Positions 41,131 through 50,076 of a stretch of DNA of 64,000 nucleotides are shown here, one piece after another. This stretch comes from Streptomyces sp. NBC_01485. GTDB taxonomy: Bacteria > Actinomycetota > Actinomycetes > Streptomycetales > Streptomycetaceae. Position 1 is the stretch's first letter. Each line of letters begins with the position of its first letter. A program made the translations under genes and the position numbers. The stretch lies in NCBI RefSeq assembly GCF_036227125.1, contig NZ_CP109435.1, positions 2,108,001 to 2,172,000 on the forward strand. Direction: 5' to 3'. The notes under the pieces are model-generated. The model was given only the letters and a program-made list of their open reading frames with translations. It ran no database searches and was not told the DNA's origin.

Positions 41131-42471
41131 CTATCCGTTGTTCTTCTTCCAGTCGGCCTGCGCAGCGTTCAGCTGCTTGGCCAACGTGCCCAGAAAGTCC
41201 TTCGCGCTCATCTTCCCGAGCAGCATCTTCTGGAAGTTCGGCTCGTTGTCGGCCTTGGAGATGGTGTTCCAGTCGGGCAGGTAGTACGGGAACTGCACGA
41301 TCTTGGTGTCGGCCCCGTTGAGGGCCTCGGCGGCGAGCTTCGTCGGCTCGGCCTTCTGGATCCACTCGTCCTGCGCGGCCTCGGTGTTGGCGGGGATCTG
41401 CCCGGCGGACCGGTTGTACTTGGAGTTCTCCGCGTGCGAGACGGCGAACTCGACGAACTTCCAGGCCGCCGCCTTGTTCTTGCCGGGCTTGAAGACGCTC
41501 AGCCCGTCGACCGGGTTGGAGACCTGGACGCGACTGCCGTCGTCCCGGGTCGGGCTCGGGATGCCCCGGAACTTGCCCGCGCCCAGCGCCTTCAGGTGGT
41601 CCTGGTAGGAGCCGAGGTTGTGGCTCAGCATGCCGATGCTGCCGCTGTCCCACTGGGAGACCATCTTGGTGAAGTCGTTGTTGACGTCGGCGGACGGGGT
41701 GTCCTTCTTGTACAGGGCGACGTACTTCTCCAGCGCGGCGACGAGCTTCGGGTCGTCGACGGTGGTCTTGTCGCCGTTCCAGAAGGTGTCGACGCCGGAC
41801 TGGCTGTACGCCGCGTCCAGGGCGGGCGCGATGGAGCCCTCGCCGCCGCGGATGGTGAAGCCGAACCTGTTCTTGTCCTTGTCGGTGAGCTTGTCGGCGG
41901 CCGCGTAGAACTTCGTCCAGGTGGTCGGCGCGTCCAGGCCGGCCTGCTCGAAGAGGTCGGTGCGGTACCAGAGCGTGCCGTTGTTGGACGAGGTGGGTAT
42001 CTGGTACAGCGCGTCGCCGCCGCCGGCCGCCCGGCTGCTGTCCAGGAGGTTCTGGCTGAGCTTGCCCTTGAGGGCGCTCTTCGCCAGGCGGCTGTCCAGC
42101 GGCTCCAGCGCGCCCTGGACCGCGACCTCGGCGAGCATCGCGGTGCCCACGCCGCCGACGTCGGGCAGCCCGCCGCCCTGGATGGCGGTGTCGTACTTGG
42201 ACTGGGCGCTCGCGGCCGGGATCCCGACGTACTTGACCTTGATGTCGGGGTTCGCCTTCTCGAAGTCGGCGATGATCTCCTTCCAGATGTCGGTACGGAC
42301 ACCGCCGTTGTTGTCCCAGAAGGTGATCTCCCCCTTGGCGGAGCCCTCGCCTCCCTTGTCCCCCGCCGCGCCGCTGCCGTCGTCGCCGCAGGCGGTGGCG
42401 GTCAACGCGAGCACGGAGCCCAGGGCGACGGCCAGGACGGCACGTCTGCTGCTGCGGATGCTGCTCTTCAT
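41131..42471 (-). CDS. Sugar ABC transporter substrate-binding lipoprotein
   Basis: A 446-residue family 1 solute-binding protein with lipoprotein signal (RRAVLAVALGSVLALTATAC, then GDDGSG). It shows EITFWDNNGGVRTDIWKEIIADFEKANPDIKVKYVGIP and a LYQIPTSSNNGTLWYRTDLFEQAGLDAPTTWTKF segment typical of oligosaccharide binders. Its permeases are the minus-strand genes at 46.4-48.2 kb, separated from it by three catabolic genes. No ATPase is encoded here; many Streptomyces sugar importers share the common MsiK ATPase. Confidence 0.92.
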   Translation of the reverse strand: MKSSIRSSRRAVLAVALGSVLALTATACGDDGSGAAGDKGGEGSAKGEITFWDNNGGVRTDIWKEIIADFEKANPDIKVKYVGIPAASAQSKYDTAIQGGGLPDVGGVGTAMLAEVAVQGALEPLDSRLAKSALKGKLSQNLLDSSRAAGGGDALYQIPTSSNNGTLWYRTDLFEQAGLDAPTTWTKFYAAADKLTDKDKNRFGFTIRGGEGSIAPALDAAYSQSGVDTFWNGDKTTVDDPKLVAALEKYVALYKKDTPSADVNNDFTKMVSQWDSGSIGMLSHNLGSYQDHLKALGAGKFRGIPSPTRDDGSRVQVSNPVDGLSVFKPGKNKAAAWKFVEFAVSHAENSKYNRSAGQIPANTEAAQDEWIQKAEPTKLAAEALNGADTKIVQFPYYLPDWNTISKADNEPNFQKMLLGKMSAKDFLGTLAKQLNAAQADWKKNNG

Positions 42472-42530
42472 ATGTCGGCTCTCTTCTTCTGGATCCAGGC
42501 GGAGACATGAAGGTGTGCGCGTGTGGGGGG

Positions 42531-44120
42531 TCAGTGAGGGTCGAGAGGTCTGATCCGGAACTCGTCGAACATGGCCGCCCCGGCGTGCCCGGTCCCGACG
42601 GGTGCGAGGGCGAAGAGGCCGAGCAGGGCGCCGACCCAGCGCCAAGGGGTGGCGGCGAAGACGGGGCCGGAGGGGTGCGGGCCGTCGCCGACGTCGTAGG
42701 CGAAACGGCAGCGGGCGCCCGCGCCGATCTCGATCCGCAGCCGGGCCCGCCCCTCGGGGGCGAGTCGTGGGTGGGCGGCGTCCCGTTCCTTCTCCGCCAC
42801 CGGTTCGGCGAAGCGGTGTACGAGGTGGACGGCGCCGTCGGCTCCCCGCTGGAGGCCGATCCAGGCGAAGGCGTCGCCGAGGACCGCGAGTCCGGCGCGG
42901 GCGCCCGGCTCCTCGCTGTGCAGCCGCAGCTCCACCTCGACGGCGGACGGGAGGCCGGGCAGTCGTTGGGTGAGGACGTTCGGCAGGGTGCGCAGGTCGT
43001 GCGCGTGGGCCGTCCGTACGCAGGTCAGGCGTAATCCGTCGGCGGAGTGCTGGGGCGCGAGGCCGTCCTGGGGGTTGGCCGTCCACGACCACTGGCGGCC
43101 GAGGCGTCCGCCGGGGAAGTCGTCGTCGGCGGCGGGCGCGGCGGACGGCTGCGCGGGCAGGTCGGGCCGCCGGTGCTCAAGGACCGGGGCGCCCTCGTCG
43201 CCGATCACCGGCCAGCCTCCCCCACTCTCGGCTCCTCCCCCACTCTCGGCTTCGCTCGAGCGGGGGGACCCCCATGAGCGGGAGGTGCCCCCAGCGCCCC
43301 AGCGCATGGGCTGGAGGTGGACGACCCGGCCGTACGCGCCGCGCTGCTGGAAGTGCAGGAACCAGTCCTCGCCGGACGGGGTGCGCACCCAGCCGCCCTG
43401 GTGGGGGCCGTTGACCTGGGTGTCCCGCTGTTCCAGGACGATCCGCGCCTCGTACGGGCCGAAGAAGTCCCGGGCGCGGAAGGCTCCCTGCCAGCCGGTC
43501 TCCACTCCCCCGGCGGGCGCGAGGATCCAGTACCAGCCGTCGCGCTGGTAGAGCTTCGGCCCTTCCAGGGTGAACCAGCCGGGGATGCGGTCGCCGTCGA
43601 CGATCACTTTGCCCTCGTCGAGGACGGACGTCCCCTCGGGGTGCATCCGGTGGCCGGTGAGCCGGTTCTTGACGCCCGCGCGGGACTTGGCCCAGGCGTG
43701 GACCAGGTAGGCCTCGCCGGTCTCGTCGTCCCAGAGGGGGCAGGGGTCGATGAGCCCCTTGCCCTCCTTCACCAGGTGCGGGCGGCTCCAAGGGCCTCTG
43801 ATCTCCGGGGCGTTGACCTGGAAGATGCCCTGGTCGGGGTCGCCCCAGAAGATCCAGAAGCGGTCGTCGTGCCATCTCAACGCGGGTGCCCAGACACCGC
43901 AGTCGTGGCGCGGCACCCTGAACTCGGCTGCTGGTTCGAGGCGTTCGAGGGCGTGGCCGACCAGCGTCCAGTTGACCAGGTCGCGCGAGTGCAGCAGCGG
44001 CAGTCCGGGAGCGCGGCCGAAGCTGGAGGCGGTGAGGTAGAAGTCGTCGCCCACCCGCACGACGTCCGGGTCGGACCAGTCGGCGTTCAGGACCGGGTTC
44101 GTGTACGTCTCCCGCGTCAC
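42531..44120 (-). CDS. Glycoside hydrolase family 43 (arabinofuranosidase/xylosidase type)
   Basis: A 529-residue intracellular enzyme: an N-terminal five-bladed GH43 propeller and a C-terminal DUF1349/XynB-like beta-sandwich. The catalytic base is in DWSDPDVVRVGDDFYLTASSF (D17), the pKa modulator in GLIDPCPLWDDETGEAYLVH and the acid in FTLEGPKLYQRDGWYW. No signal peptide, so it acts on imported oligomers. Between the two domains an in-frame 77-bp Streptomyces repeat is inserted. Its GTG start overlaps the upstream stop by 4 bp. Confidence 0.9.
   Translation of the reverse strand: MTRETYTNPVLNADWSDPDVVRVGDDFYLTASSFGRAPGLPLLHSRDLVNWTLVGHALERLEPAAEFRVPRHDCGVWAPALRWHDDRFWIFWGDPDQGIFQVNAPEIRGPWSRPHLVKEGKGLIDPCPLWDDETGEAYLVHAWAKSRAGVKNRLTGHRMHPEGTSVLDEGKVIVDGDRIPGWFTLEGPKLYQRDGWYWILAPAGGVETGWQGAFRARDFFGPYEARIVLEQRDTQVNGPHQGGWVRTPSGEDWFLHFQQRGAYGRVVHLQPMRWGAGGTSRSWGSPRSSEAESGGGAESGGGWPVIGDEGAPVLEHRRPDLPAQPSAAPAADDDFPGGRLGRQWSWTANPQDGLAPQHSADGLRLTCVRTAHAHDLRTLPNVLTQRLPGLPSAVEVELRLHSEEPGARAGLAVLGDAFAWIGLQRGADGAVHLVHRFAEPVAEKERDAAHPRLAPEGRARLRIEIGAGARCRFAYDVGDGPHPSGPVFAATPWRWVGALLGLFALAPVGTGHAGAAMFDEFRIRPLDPH
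43217..43293. repeat. In-frame Streptomyces palindromic repeat inside the GH43 gene
   Basis: The minus strand reads TGGGGGCACCTCCCGCTCAT, then GGGGGTCCCCCCGCTCGAGC, then GAAGCCGAGAGTGGGGGAG in two copies (CCCACTCTCGG at 43222 and 43239). This GGGGGCACCTCCCGC...GAGAGTGGGGGAG element is widespread in Streptomyces from memory. It adds about 25 residues (SRSWGSPRSSEAESGGG) between the two domains of GH43 without breaking the frame. Confidence 0.8.
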
Positions 44121-44971
44121 TGGCTGACCGCCTTCCGGACCAGCGCCGCCGCCTCGTCCCGGTCCAGCGGGCCGTCGGCGACGACGGTGACGACGCGGCG
44201 TACGGCCGTCTCGCCGGGCGGGATGGGCAGCCGTTCCGCCGAGGCCAGCGAGGAGCCGACGCCCGGGTACTCGGCGGTGCGCACGAACCAGGGGTCGCGG
44301 CGGGTGGTCCCGGTGGCGCCCGCGAAGACGAGCGTCCAGCCGGCGCCTGCCAGGGCGAGCCAGTCCGCGCGGGCACCGTGCACCGACGCCTCGCCCTCCG
44401 CGTCGGCGGTGAACACCCGCGGGGCCCCGGCCTCCTTGCGGGCCCGCCAGAAGAAGCCGCCGTAGGCCGCTCCGGGGCGGCCGTTCGTCGCCGGGCTGCC
44501 GATGGACAGCGGCGCGGACGTGACGTTGGTGAGGGAGAAGGTGAAGTCCAACGCCCAGGCGGTGTCGGTGAGTTCGGTTGCCGCGACCGTACGGCGCTCG
44601 CGCAGCAGCTCGGCCCCGGCGGCGACCCAGCGCAGCTCCTCCACGAAGCCGTCGGGGTCGCGGAGCTGGAAGGAGCCGTGGCGCTGGGCGCCGTGGTTGT
44701 CCAGCTCGGTCGGTCCCTGGTCGCGGACGTAGGTGCGGCCGCCCCAGAAGTTGTGCCCCTCGACGTCGGGTACGGCTACACCGACGCCGAGGTGGTGGAT
44801 GTGGTCGGCGGGGCCGAGCTCGGTGACCGCTGTGCCGGCCAGGGTGGTGACGGGGTGCAGGTAGGGGCGCGGGGAGAGCCGGGCGGGCAGCTCGGGCCGG
44901 GTGACGTAGCGGCCGACCGGGCGGCCCGCGACGCGCAGGACGACCGGTGAGTCGGGTGCCTGGGCCGTCAT
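44117..44971 (-). CDS. DUF6807/PmoA-like family protein
   Basis: A 284-residue beta-rich protein of the DUF6807 ('methane oxygenase PmoA') family. The name is a database legacy and does not imply methane oxidation. Landmarks are RPYLHPVTTLAGTAVTELGPADHIHHLGVGVAVPDVEGHNFWGGRTYV with a metal-like HIHH pair, LDFTFSLTNVTSAPLSIGSPATNGRPGAAYGGFFWRA and the WFVRTAEYPGVGSSLA segment. In sugar clusters it is often next to Gfo/Idh oxidoreductases, as here. It overlaps both neighbours by 4 bp or less. Function unknown, perhaps a sugar-modifying or mutarotase-like role. Confidence 0.85.
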   Translation of the reverse strand: MTAQAPDSPVVLRVAGRPVGRYVTRPELPARLSPRPYLHPVTTLAGTAVTELGPADHIHHLGVGVAVPDVEGHNFWGGRTYVRDQGPTELDNHGAQRHGSFQLRDPDGFVEELRWVAAGAELLRERRTVAATELTDTAWALDFTFSLTNVTSAPLSIGSPATNGRPGAAYGGFFWRARKEAGAPRVFTADAEGEASVHGARADWLALAGAGWTLVFAGATGTTRRDPWFVRTAEYPGVGSSLASAERLPIPPGETAVRRVVTVVADGPLDRDEAAALVRKAVSQ

Positions 44972-46203
44972 CAGGTGCTCACCTCTTTCGGATCTTCCGG
45001 GTACGCGGTCGGGGTCGCCCAGGGGGCGCCCAGTTCGGAGAAGAGGGCCAGGGTGTCGGCGGCGGCCGCCACGAGCCCGTCGATGCCGGGGACCGCCCTG
45101 CGGTCCTCGCCGGGCAGCAGGTGCCAGGCGTCGTCGGGCAGTTGGACCGGGTCGGGGGCCGTGCGGATCGCCTCGACGACCCGCATGAACGACTCGGTCG
45201 CGGCGGGCGGTACGAGCAGTTCGGCCCCGTCGGTGAGGTGCTCGACGAGGTTCTCCAGCAGGTCGGTGCTGCCGTACTCGTACTCCTCGGGGCCGTGCCC
45301 GGCGCGCTGGAGCAGGACGCGGTCCTGCTTGTACCAGTACGTGATCCGGCCGCGGCTGCCGTGGACGACGACGTACGGGTCGTCGGGGTCCTCGGCGCAC
45401 AGCGTGGCCGCGACGACGATCCGACGGCCGTCGGCGGTGCTGACGCGGACGCAGGAGGTGTCGTCGGACTCGATGGCGTTGGCGTGCGCCAGCTCGGTCT
45501 CGATGCCGGTGACGTCCTCGGCGCGGGTGGCGCCGGCCAGCGCGAGGGCGGTCGCGACGGCGTGCGCGAGCGGGTTGGTGAGCGCCCCGTCGATCACGTC
45601 GACGCCGTTCAGCCGCCGCTTGCCCGCCCAGGGAGCGCGCCGGTAGTACGCCTCGGCGCGCGCCCACGCACCGGCGCCGCCCACGCCGGCCACCTCGCCG
45701 ATCACCCCGTCGCCGATCAGCCTCCGGATCGCGGGCACCGCGTGCGAGCCCAGCGACTGGAAGCCGATCTGGCAGACCACGCCGGCCTCGGCGACCCCGT
45801 CGGCCATCCGGCGGAACTCGGCGTAGGAGGGCGCGGGCGGCTTCTCCAGGAGCAGGTGCACGCCCTTGCGGGCCGCGGTCAGGGCCAGGTCGGTGTGGGT
45901 GGGGATGGGGGTGCAGACGACGGCGATCCGGGCGCCGGTGGAGTCGAGCAGCGCGCCGAAGTCGGCGGACTGCTCGGGCGCGCCGAGGCCCTCGGGGATC
46001 TCGGCCGGGGCCAGCGGGGTCAGCTCGCAGATGCCCGCCAGCCGGACGATCCCCTTGTCCTGGAGCCGTCGGATGTTGTCCAGGTGCCAGCGGCCATGGC
46101 CACGCGCACCCGCGAGGACCACGGGGAGGGCGGTGCCTGTGGTGTCTGCGGTGCCCGTCATACCCGTAGGACCGGTGCCGCCCGTGTTGCCTGCGTTGCT
46201 CAT
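44971..46203 (-). CDS. Gfo/Idh/MocA family NAD(P)-dependent sugar oxidoreductase
   Basis: A 410-residue two-domain dehydrogenase: Rossmann start LPVVLAGARGHGRWHLDNIRRL, the EKP motif in GVHLLLEKPPAPSYAEFRRMADG, and the C-terminal GDGVIGEVAGVGGAGAWARAEAYYRR domain with NPLAHAVATALALAG. It would oxidise or reduce a sugar or sugar derivative in the cytoplasm. ATG at 46203 has GGGAGGATCCC upstream; the first 25 residues are a Gly/Thr-rich, low-complexity extension. The preceding gap (46204-46360) has no clear promoter. Confidence 0.9.
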   Translation of the reverse strand: MSNAGNTGGTGPTGMTGTADTTGTALPVVLAGARGHGRWHLDNIRRLQDKGIVRLAGICELTPLAPAEIPEGLGAPEQSADFGALLDSTGARIAVVCTPIPTHTDLALTAARKGVHLLLEKPPAPSYAEFRRMADGVAEAGVVCQIGFQSLGSHAVPAIRRLIGDGVIGEVAGVGGAGAWARAEAYYRRAPWAGKRRLNGVDVIDGALTNPLAHAVATALALAGATRAEDVTGIETELAHANAIESDDTSCVRVSTADGRRIVVAATLCAEDPDDPYVVVHGSRGRITYWYKQDRVLLQRAGHGPEEYEYGSTDLLENLVEHLTDGAELLVPPAATESFMRVVEAIRTAPDPVQLPDDAWHLLPGEDRRAVPGIDGLVAAAADTLALFSELGAPWATPTAYPEDPKEVST

Positions 46204-46360
46204 GGGATCCTCCCTGCGCCCGCACCGCGTGCCACCTCGCGGTCGGCCACCGCGGCGCTGTCGATCTTTCCGTGCAGGGTAGGCGTCCGGCCGACGCACG
46301 CCGTGAGGTCGCGCGCGATGGCGATGATCTGACGGAGTCCTGCCTGATGGCGTCCCTGCC

Positions 46361-47260
46361 TCATCCCTTCACCGCCCCCGCGCTGAACCCGGTGATCAGC
46401 CACTTCTGGATGAAGGCGAAGACGATCACCACGGGGACGGCGGCGATGATGCCGCCCGCCGCCAGCGCGCCCAGGTCGACGCTGTCCGCGCTCATCAGGG
46501 TGTTGAGACCGACCGGGATCGTCTGCTTGCTCTGGTCGGAGAGGAACATCAGGGCGAACAGGAAGTGGTTCCAGGCGTGCACGAAGGCGAAGGAGCCGAC
46601 GGCGATCAGCCCGGGGCGCAGGAGGGGCAGGACGACGATGCGGAAGGCGGTGAGCCGGTTGCAGCCGTCGACCCAGGCGGCCTCCTCCAGGGAGTAGGGC
46701 ACGTTCCGGATGAAACCGCTGATCAGGATCATCGACAGGGGCAGTTGGAAGACCGTCTCGGCGATGATGACGCTGCCCAGCGAGTTGATCATCTTCAGCT
46801 CGGCGAAGATCTGGAAGAGCGGTACGAGCAGCAGCGCGCCCGGCACGAACTGGGTGCACAGCAGGGCGAGCATGAACCCGCGCTTGATCCTGAAGTCGAA
46901 GCGGGCGAGGGCGTAGCCGCCGGCCAGGGCGACGCCGGTCGTCAGCAGCAGCGTCGCCACGCCGGTGAGCACGCTGTTCTGGAAGTAGACCGCGAAGTCC
47001 CGCTCGTTCCACACCTTTTCGAAGTGCTCGAAGGTCATCGGCCAGGGCACGAGCGAGGTCGAGCCGGCCGGGCGGAGCGCGAACAGCAGGATCCAGTAGA
47101 AGGGGACGAGGGTGAAGACCAGGTAGATCGACAGGGGGAGGTAGATCTGCCAGCGGGGGGCCTCGTCCCAGGCGCGGTTCTTCCTGGGCGGCCGTCGGTC
47201 GGCTGCGGTGGGCACGCGCACGGGGGCGGGTGCGACCTCGGTGGCCTCCTCGGTGATCAC
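46361..47260 (-). CDS. Carbohydrate ABC transporter permease (MalG-like)
   Basis: A 299-residue permease with six predicted membrane helices. IYLPLSIYLVFTLVPFYWILLFALRP opens the membrane part and the EAA loop is visible as SLEEAAWVDGCNRLTAFRIVVLPLLRPGLI. It pairs with the MalF-like protein encoded immediately upstream; the GTG start at 47260 overlaps that gene's stop by 4 bp. The pair imports oligosaccharides captured by the lipoprotein at 41.1-42.5 kb. Confidence 0.92.
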   Translation of the reverse strand: MITEEATEVAPAPVRVPTAADRRPPRKNRAWDEAPRWQIYLPLSIYLVFTLVPFYWILLFALRPAGSTSLVPWPMTFEHFEKVWNERDFAVYFQNSVLTGVATLLLTTGVALAGGYALARFDFRIKRGFMLALLCTQFVPGALLLVPLFQIFAELKMINSLGSVIIAETVFQLPLSMILISGFIRNVPYSLEEAAWVDGCNRLTAFRIVVLPLLRPGLIAVGSFAFVHAWNHFLFALMFLSDQSKQTIPVGLNTLMSADSVDLGALAAGGIIAAVPVVIVFAFIQKWLITGFSAGAVKG

Positions 47261-48192
47261 TTGTCGCCTCCTCCGAACTTGCTCACCCGCAGATAGACCA
47301 TCGAGCAGAAGAGCAGGATCACGAACGCGACCGTGGTGAGGGCGGACGCGTAGCCGAAGTTGTGGGCGTCGACGCTGGTGTTGGCGATGTAGAGCGGGAG
47401 GGTGGTGGTCTCCCCCGCCGGGCCGCCGCCGGTGAGCGTGTAGAGCAGGTCGACGTTGTTGAACTCCCACACCGCGCGCAGCAGCGTGGACAGGACGATG
47501 GCGTCCTTCAGGTGGGGCAGGGTGATGTGCCAGAACTGCTTGAGCCGGCCGGCCCCGTCGACCTCGGCGGCCTCGTACAGGTCCTTCGACACGGACTGGA
47601 GGTCGGCGAGGATGAGGATCGCGAAGAAGGGGACCCCGCGCCACAGGTCGGCGACGATCGCCGCCGGGAAGACCGTGGAGGTGTCCGACAGCCAGCTCGT
47701 GCCGTACTCGCCGACGCCCATGTCCGCGAGGTAACGGGTGATGCCCGTCTGGGAGTTGTAGAGCAGCACCCAGATCGCGGAGGTCAGCACGCCGGAGACG
47801 GCCCACGGGGAGAAGACGAGGGCGCGGCCGAGCGAGCGTCCGACGAAGGTCTGGTTGACGATCAGCGCCAGCGCCAGACCGAACAGCAGTTGCAGCCCGA
47901 CCTCGACGACGACCCACTTGGCGCTGAAGGTCAGCGTGTCCCAGAACTGCGGGTCGTCGGTGAAGGCGTGGACGAAGTTGTCGAAGCCCGCGAAGCCGTT
48001 GCGCCACGGTTTGGTGGGGTTGTAGTTCTGCAGGCTGTAGTAGAAGACGCTGATGACGGGGTACGCGATGAAGCCCACCATCAGCAGGCCCGCCGGCGCG
48101 ATCAGCAGGTACGGCAGCCTGCGCGGCGTGGCGGAGGCACGGCGCCGCCGGGGTGGCGCCGGCGGTTTCGCCACGGCTGCGGCTTGGGCCAT
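47257..48192 (-). CDS. Carbohydrate ABC transporter permease (MalF-like)
   Basis: A 311-residue permease. ATG at 48192 has GGAGAACGG upstream; a longer start at 48228 is less likely. LPYLLIAPAGLLMVGFIAYPVISVFYYSLQNYNP is the first helix and the EAA loop is DLYEAAEVDGAGRLKQFWHITLPHLKDAIV. A LacI-type palindrome sits about 56 bp upstream of the start. It is followed without gap by the MalG-like gene. Confidence 0.92.
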   Translation of the reverse strand: MAQAAAVAKPPAPPRRRRASATPRRLPYLLIAPAGLLMVGFIAYPVISVFYYSLQNYNPTKPWRNGFAGFDNFVHAFTDDPQFWDTLTFSAKWVVVEVGLQLLFGLALALIVNQTFVGRSLGRALVFSPWAVSGVLTSAIWVLLYNSQTGITRYLADMGVGEYGTSWLSDTSTVFPAAIVADLWRGVPFFAILILADLQSVSKDLYEAAEVDGAGRLKQFWHITLPHLKDAIVLSTLLRAVWEFNNVDLLYTLTGGGPAGETTTLPLYIANTSVDAHNFGYASALTTVAFVILLFCSMVYLRVSKFGGGDK

Positions 48193-48247
48193 GACCGTTC
48201 TCCGTTCTCGGTTACGTCTCTCAGTCACGTCGTGCGTGCGGCGTGCA

Positions 48248-48260
48248 GGAAGCGCTTTCT
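48248..48260. promoter_or_regulatory. LacI-type operator upstream of the sugar permeases
   Basis: GGAAGCGCTTTCT contains the AAGCGCTT core of LacI/GalR operators. Similar cores occur at 50064-50073 (GAAGCGCTTC across the dehydratase start) and 50287-50304 (GATCGAAGCGCTTCGATC, an 18-bp perfect palindrome inside the DHDPS-family gene). No LacI regulator is encoded in the window. Confidence 0.55.
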
Positions 48261-48297
48261 CTCCGCGCAGGGGTGTGCGCTGTCGTCCGTGCTCGGG

Positions 48298-50076
48298 TCA
48301 GCCCGCGTACGGGTCCGCGACCTTGCCCGGACGGGCCAGGAACTCGAAGTCGCAGCCGGTGTCGGCCTGGGTGATCTGTTCGTTGTAGAGCGCGCCGTAG
48401 CCGCGCTCGTACCGGATGGGCGGTGGCGTCCACTGCGCCCGGCGCCGCTCCAACTCCTCTTCGTCCACGTTGAGTCGGAGTGAGCGGGCCTCGACGTCGA
48501 GGGTGATCGAGTCGCCCGTGCGCACCAGTGCGAGGGGCCCGCCGACATGCGACTCGGGTGCCACGTGCAGCACGCACGTGCCGTAACTCGTCCCGCTCAT
48601 CCGGGCGTCGGAGATCCGCACCATGTCCCGCACGCCCTGCTTGAGCAGGTGGTCGGGGAGGGGCAGCATGCCGTACTCGGGCATGCCCGGGCCGCCCTTG
48701 GGGCCGGATCCGCGCAGCACGAGCACGGTGTCGGCGGTGATGCCCAACTCCGGGTCGTTGATGGTGCGTTGCATGGTCCGGTAGTCGTCGAAGACGACCG
48801 CGCGGCCGGTGTGCTCGAGCAGGTGCGGCTCGGCGGCGACGTGCTTGATGACGGCGCCGTCCGGGCAGAGGTTGCCGCGCAGCACGGCGACCCCGCCCTC
48901 GGCCGCCACCGGGTTGTCCCGGGGCCGGATGACGTCGTCGTCGTGGACCCGGGCGCCGGCGAGCTGCTCGCGCAGGGTGTCGTGCGCGACGGTCGGGCGG
49001 TCCAGGTGGAGCAGGTCCGGGATCCGGGAGAGGAAGCCGGGCAGGCCGCCCGCGAAGTGGAAGTCCTCCATGAGGTACTTCCGGCCGCCGGGGCGGACGT
49101 TGGCGAGGACGGGGACCGTGCGGGCGATGCGGTCGAAGTCGTCGAGGGTGAGCGTGACGCCCGCGCGGCCGGCCATGGCGATGAGGTGGATGACGGCGTT
49201 CGTCGAACCGCCGAGGCCGAGGACGGTCGTCACCGCGTCCTCGAAGGCGTCGCGGGTGAGGATCTCGGAGAGGACGCGCCCCTTGTGGACCTGTTCGACG
49301 ATCCTCATGCCGGACGACGCGGCCATCCGGTCGTGCCCGGAGTCCACGGCCGGGATGCTCGACGCCCCCGGCACCGTCACGCCCAGCGCCTCCGCGGCGG
49401 CCGTCAGCGTGGACGCCGTGCCCATCGTCATGCAGTGACCCGGCGAGCGGGCGAGGCCGCTCTCCAGCTCGGCCAGCTCGCAGTCACCGATCAGGCCGGC
49501 CCGCTTGTCGTCCCAGTACTTCCACATGTCGGTGCCCGAGCCGAGGACCTCGTTGCGCCAGTGGCCCGGCAGCATGGGTCCGGCCGGCACGAACACGGTG
49601 GGCAGGTCGACGCTCGCCGCGCCCATGAGCAGCGCGGGCGTCGTCTTGTCGCAGCCGCCCATCAGCACGGCCCCGTCGACCGGGTAGGAGCGCAGCAGCT
49701 CCTCGGTCTCCATGGCGAGGAGGTTGCGGTAGAGCATCGGGGTCGGCTTCTGGAAGGTCTCGCTCAGGGTGGCGACCGGGAACTCCAGCGGGAAACCGCC
49801 CGCCTGCCACACGCCCCGCTTCACGGCCTGGGCGCGGTCGCGCAGGTGGACGTGGCAGGGGTTGATGTCCGACCAGGTGTTGAGGATCGCGATGACCGGC
49901 TTGCCGAGGTGCTCCTCGGGGAGGTAGCCGAGCTGGCGGGTGCGGGCACGGTGACTGAAGGAGCGCAGGCCGTCGGTGCCGTACCACTGGTGGCTGCGGA
50001 GCTCCTCCGGGCGCTTGCGGTGCTGCTCCGGGCGCTGTCCTGACCGGTCGTCGGCATGATCGTCGAAGCGCTTCAT
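48298..50076 (-). CDS. IlvD/Edd-family sugar-acid dehydratase (pentonate dehydratase-like)
   Basis: A 592-residue Fe-S dehydratase. Cys74 (INPCHVH), Cys142 (GGCDKTTPALLMGA) and Cys215 (SPGHCMTMGTAST) are spaced 68 and 73 residues apart, the same as Cys60/128/201 of Caulobacter xylonate dehydratase as I remember it; this and the length fit [2Fe-2S] aldonate dehydratases rather than the amino-acid enzyme IlvD. It should remove water from an aldonic acid to a 2-keto-3-deoxy acid. ATG at 50076 forms an ATGA overlap with the DHDPS-family gene. Arabinonate, xylonate, galactonate or galactarate are possible substrates. Confidence 0.88.
   Translation of the reverse strand: MKRFDDHADDRSGQRPEQHRKRPEELRSHQWYGTDGLRSFSHRARTRQLGYLPEEHLGKPVIAILNTWSDINPCHVHLRDRAQAVKRGVWQAGGFPLEFPVATLSETFQKPTPMLYRNLLAMETEELLRSYPVDGAVLMGGCDKTTPALLMGAASVDLPTVFVPAGPMLPGHWRNEVLGSGTDMWKYWDDKRAGLIGDCELAELESGLARSPGHCMTMGTASTLTAAAEALGVTVPGASSIPAVDSGHDRMAASSGMRIVEQVHKGRVLSEILTRDAFEDAVTTVLGLGGSTNAVIHLIAMAGRAGVTLTLDDFDRIARTVPVLANVRPGGRKYLMEDFHFAGGLPGFLSRIPDLLHLDRPTVAHDTLREQLAGARVHDDDVIRPRDNPVAAEGGVAVLRGNLCPDGAVIKHVAAEPHLLEHTGRAVVFDDYRTMQRTINDPELGITADTVLVLRGSGPKGGPGMPEYGMLPLPDHLLKQGVRDMVRISDARMSGTSYGTCVLHVAPESHVGGPLALVRTGDSITLDVEARSLRLNVDEEELERRRAQWTPPPIRYERGYGALYNEQITQADTGCDFEFLARPGKVADPYAG

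Noticed and set aside
40216..42510. 764-codon plus-strand frame opposite the acetylesterase and binding-protein genes
   Set aside because: Same reason: it mirrors real genes and shows no domain.
44117..44971. Methane monooxygenase subunit
   Set aside because: The PmoA name of DUF6807 is historical; there are no membrane helices, copper sites or partner subunits.
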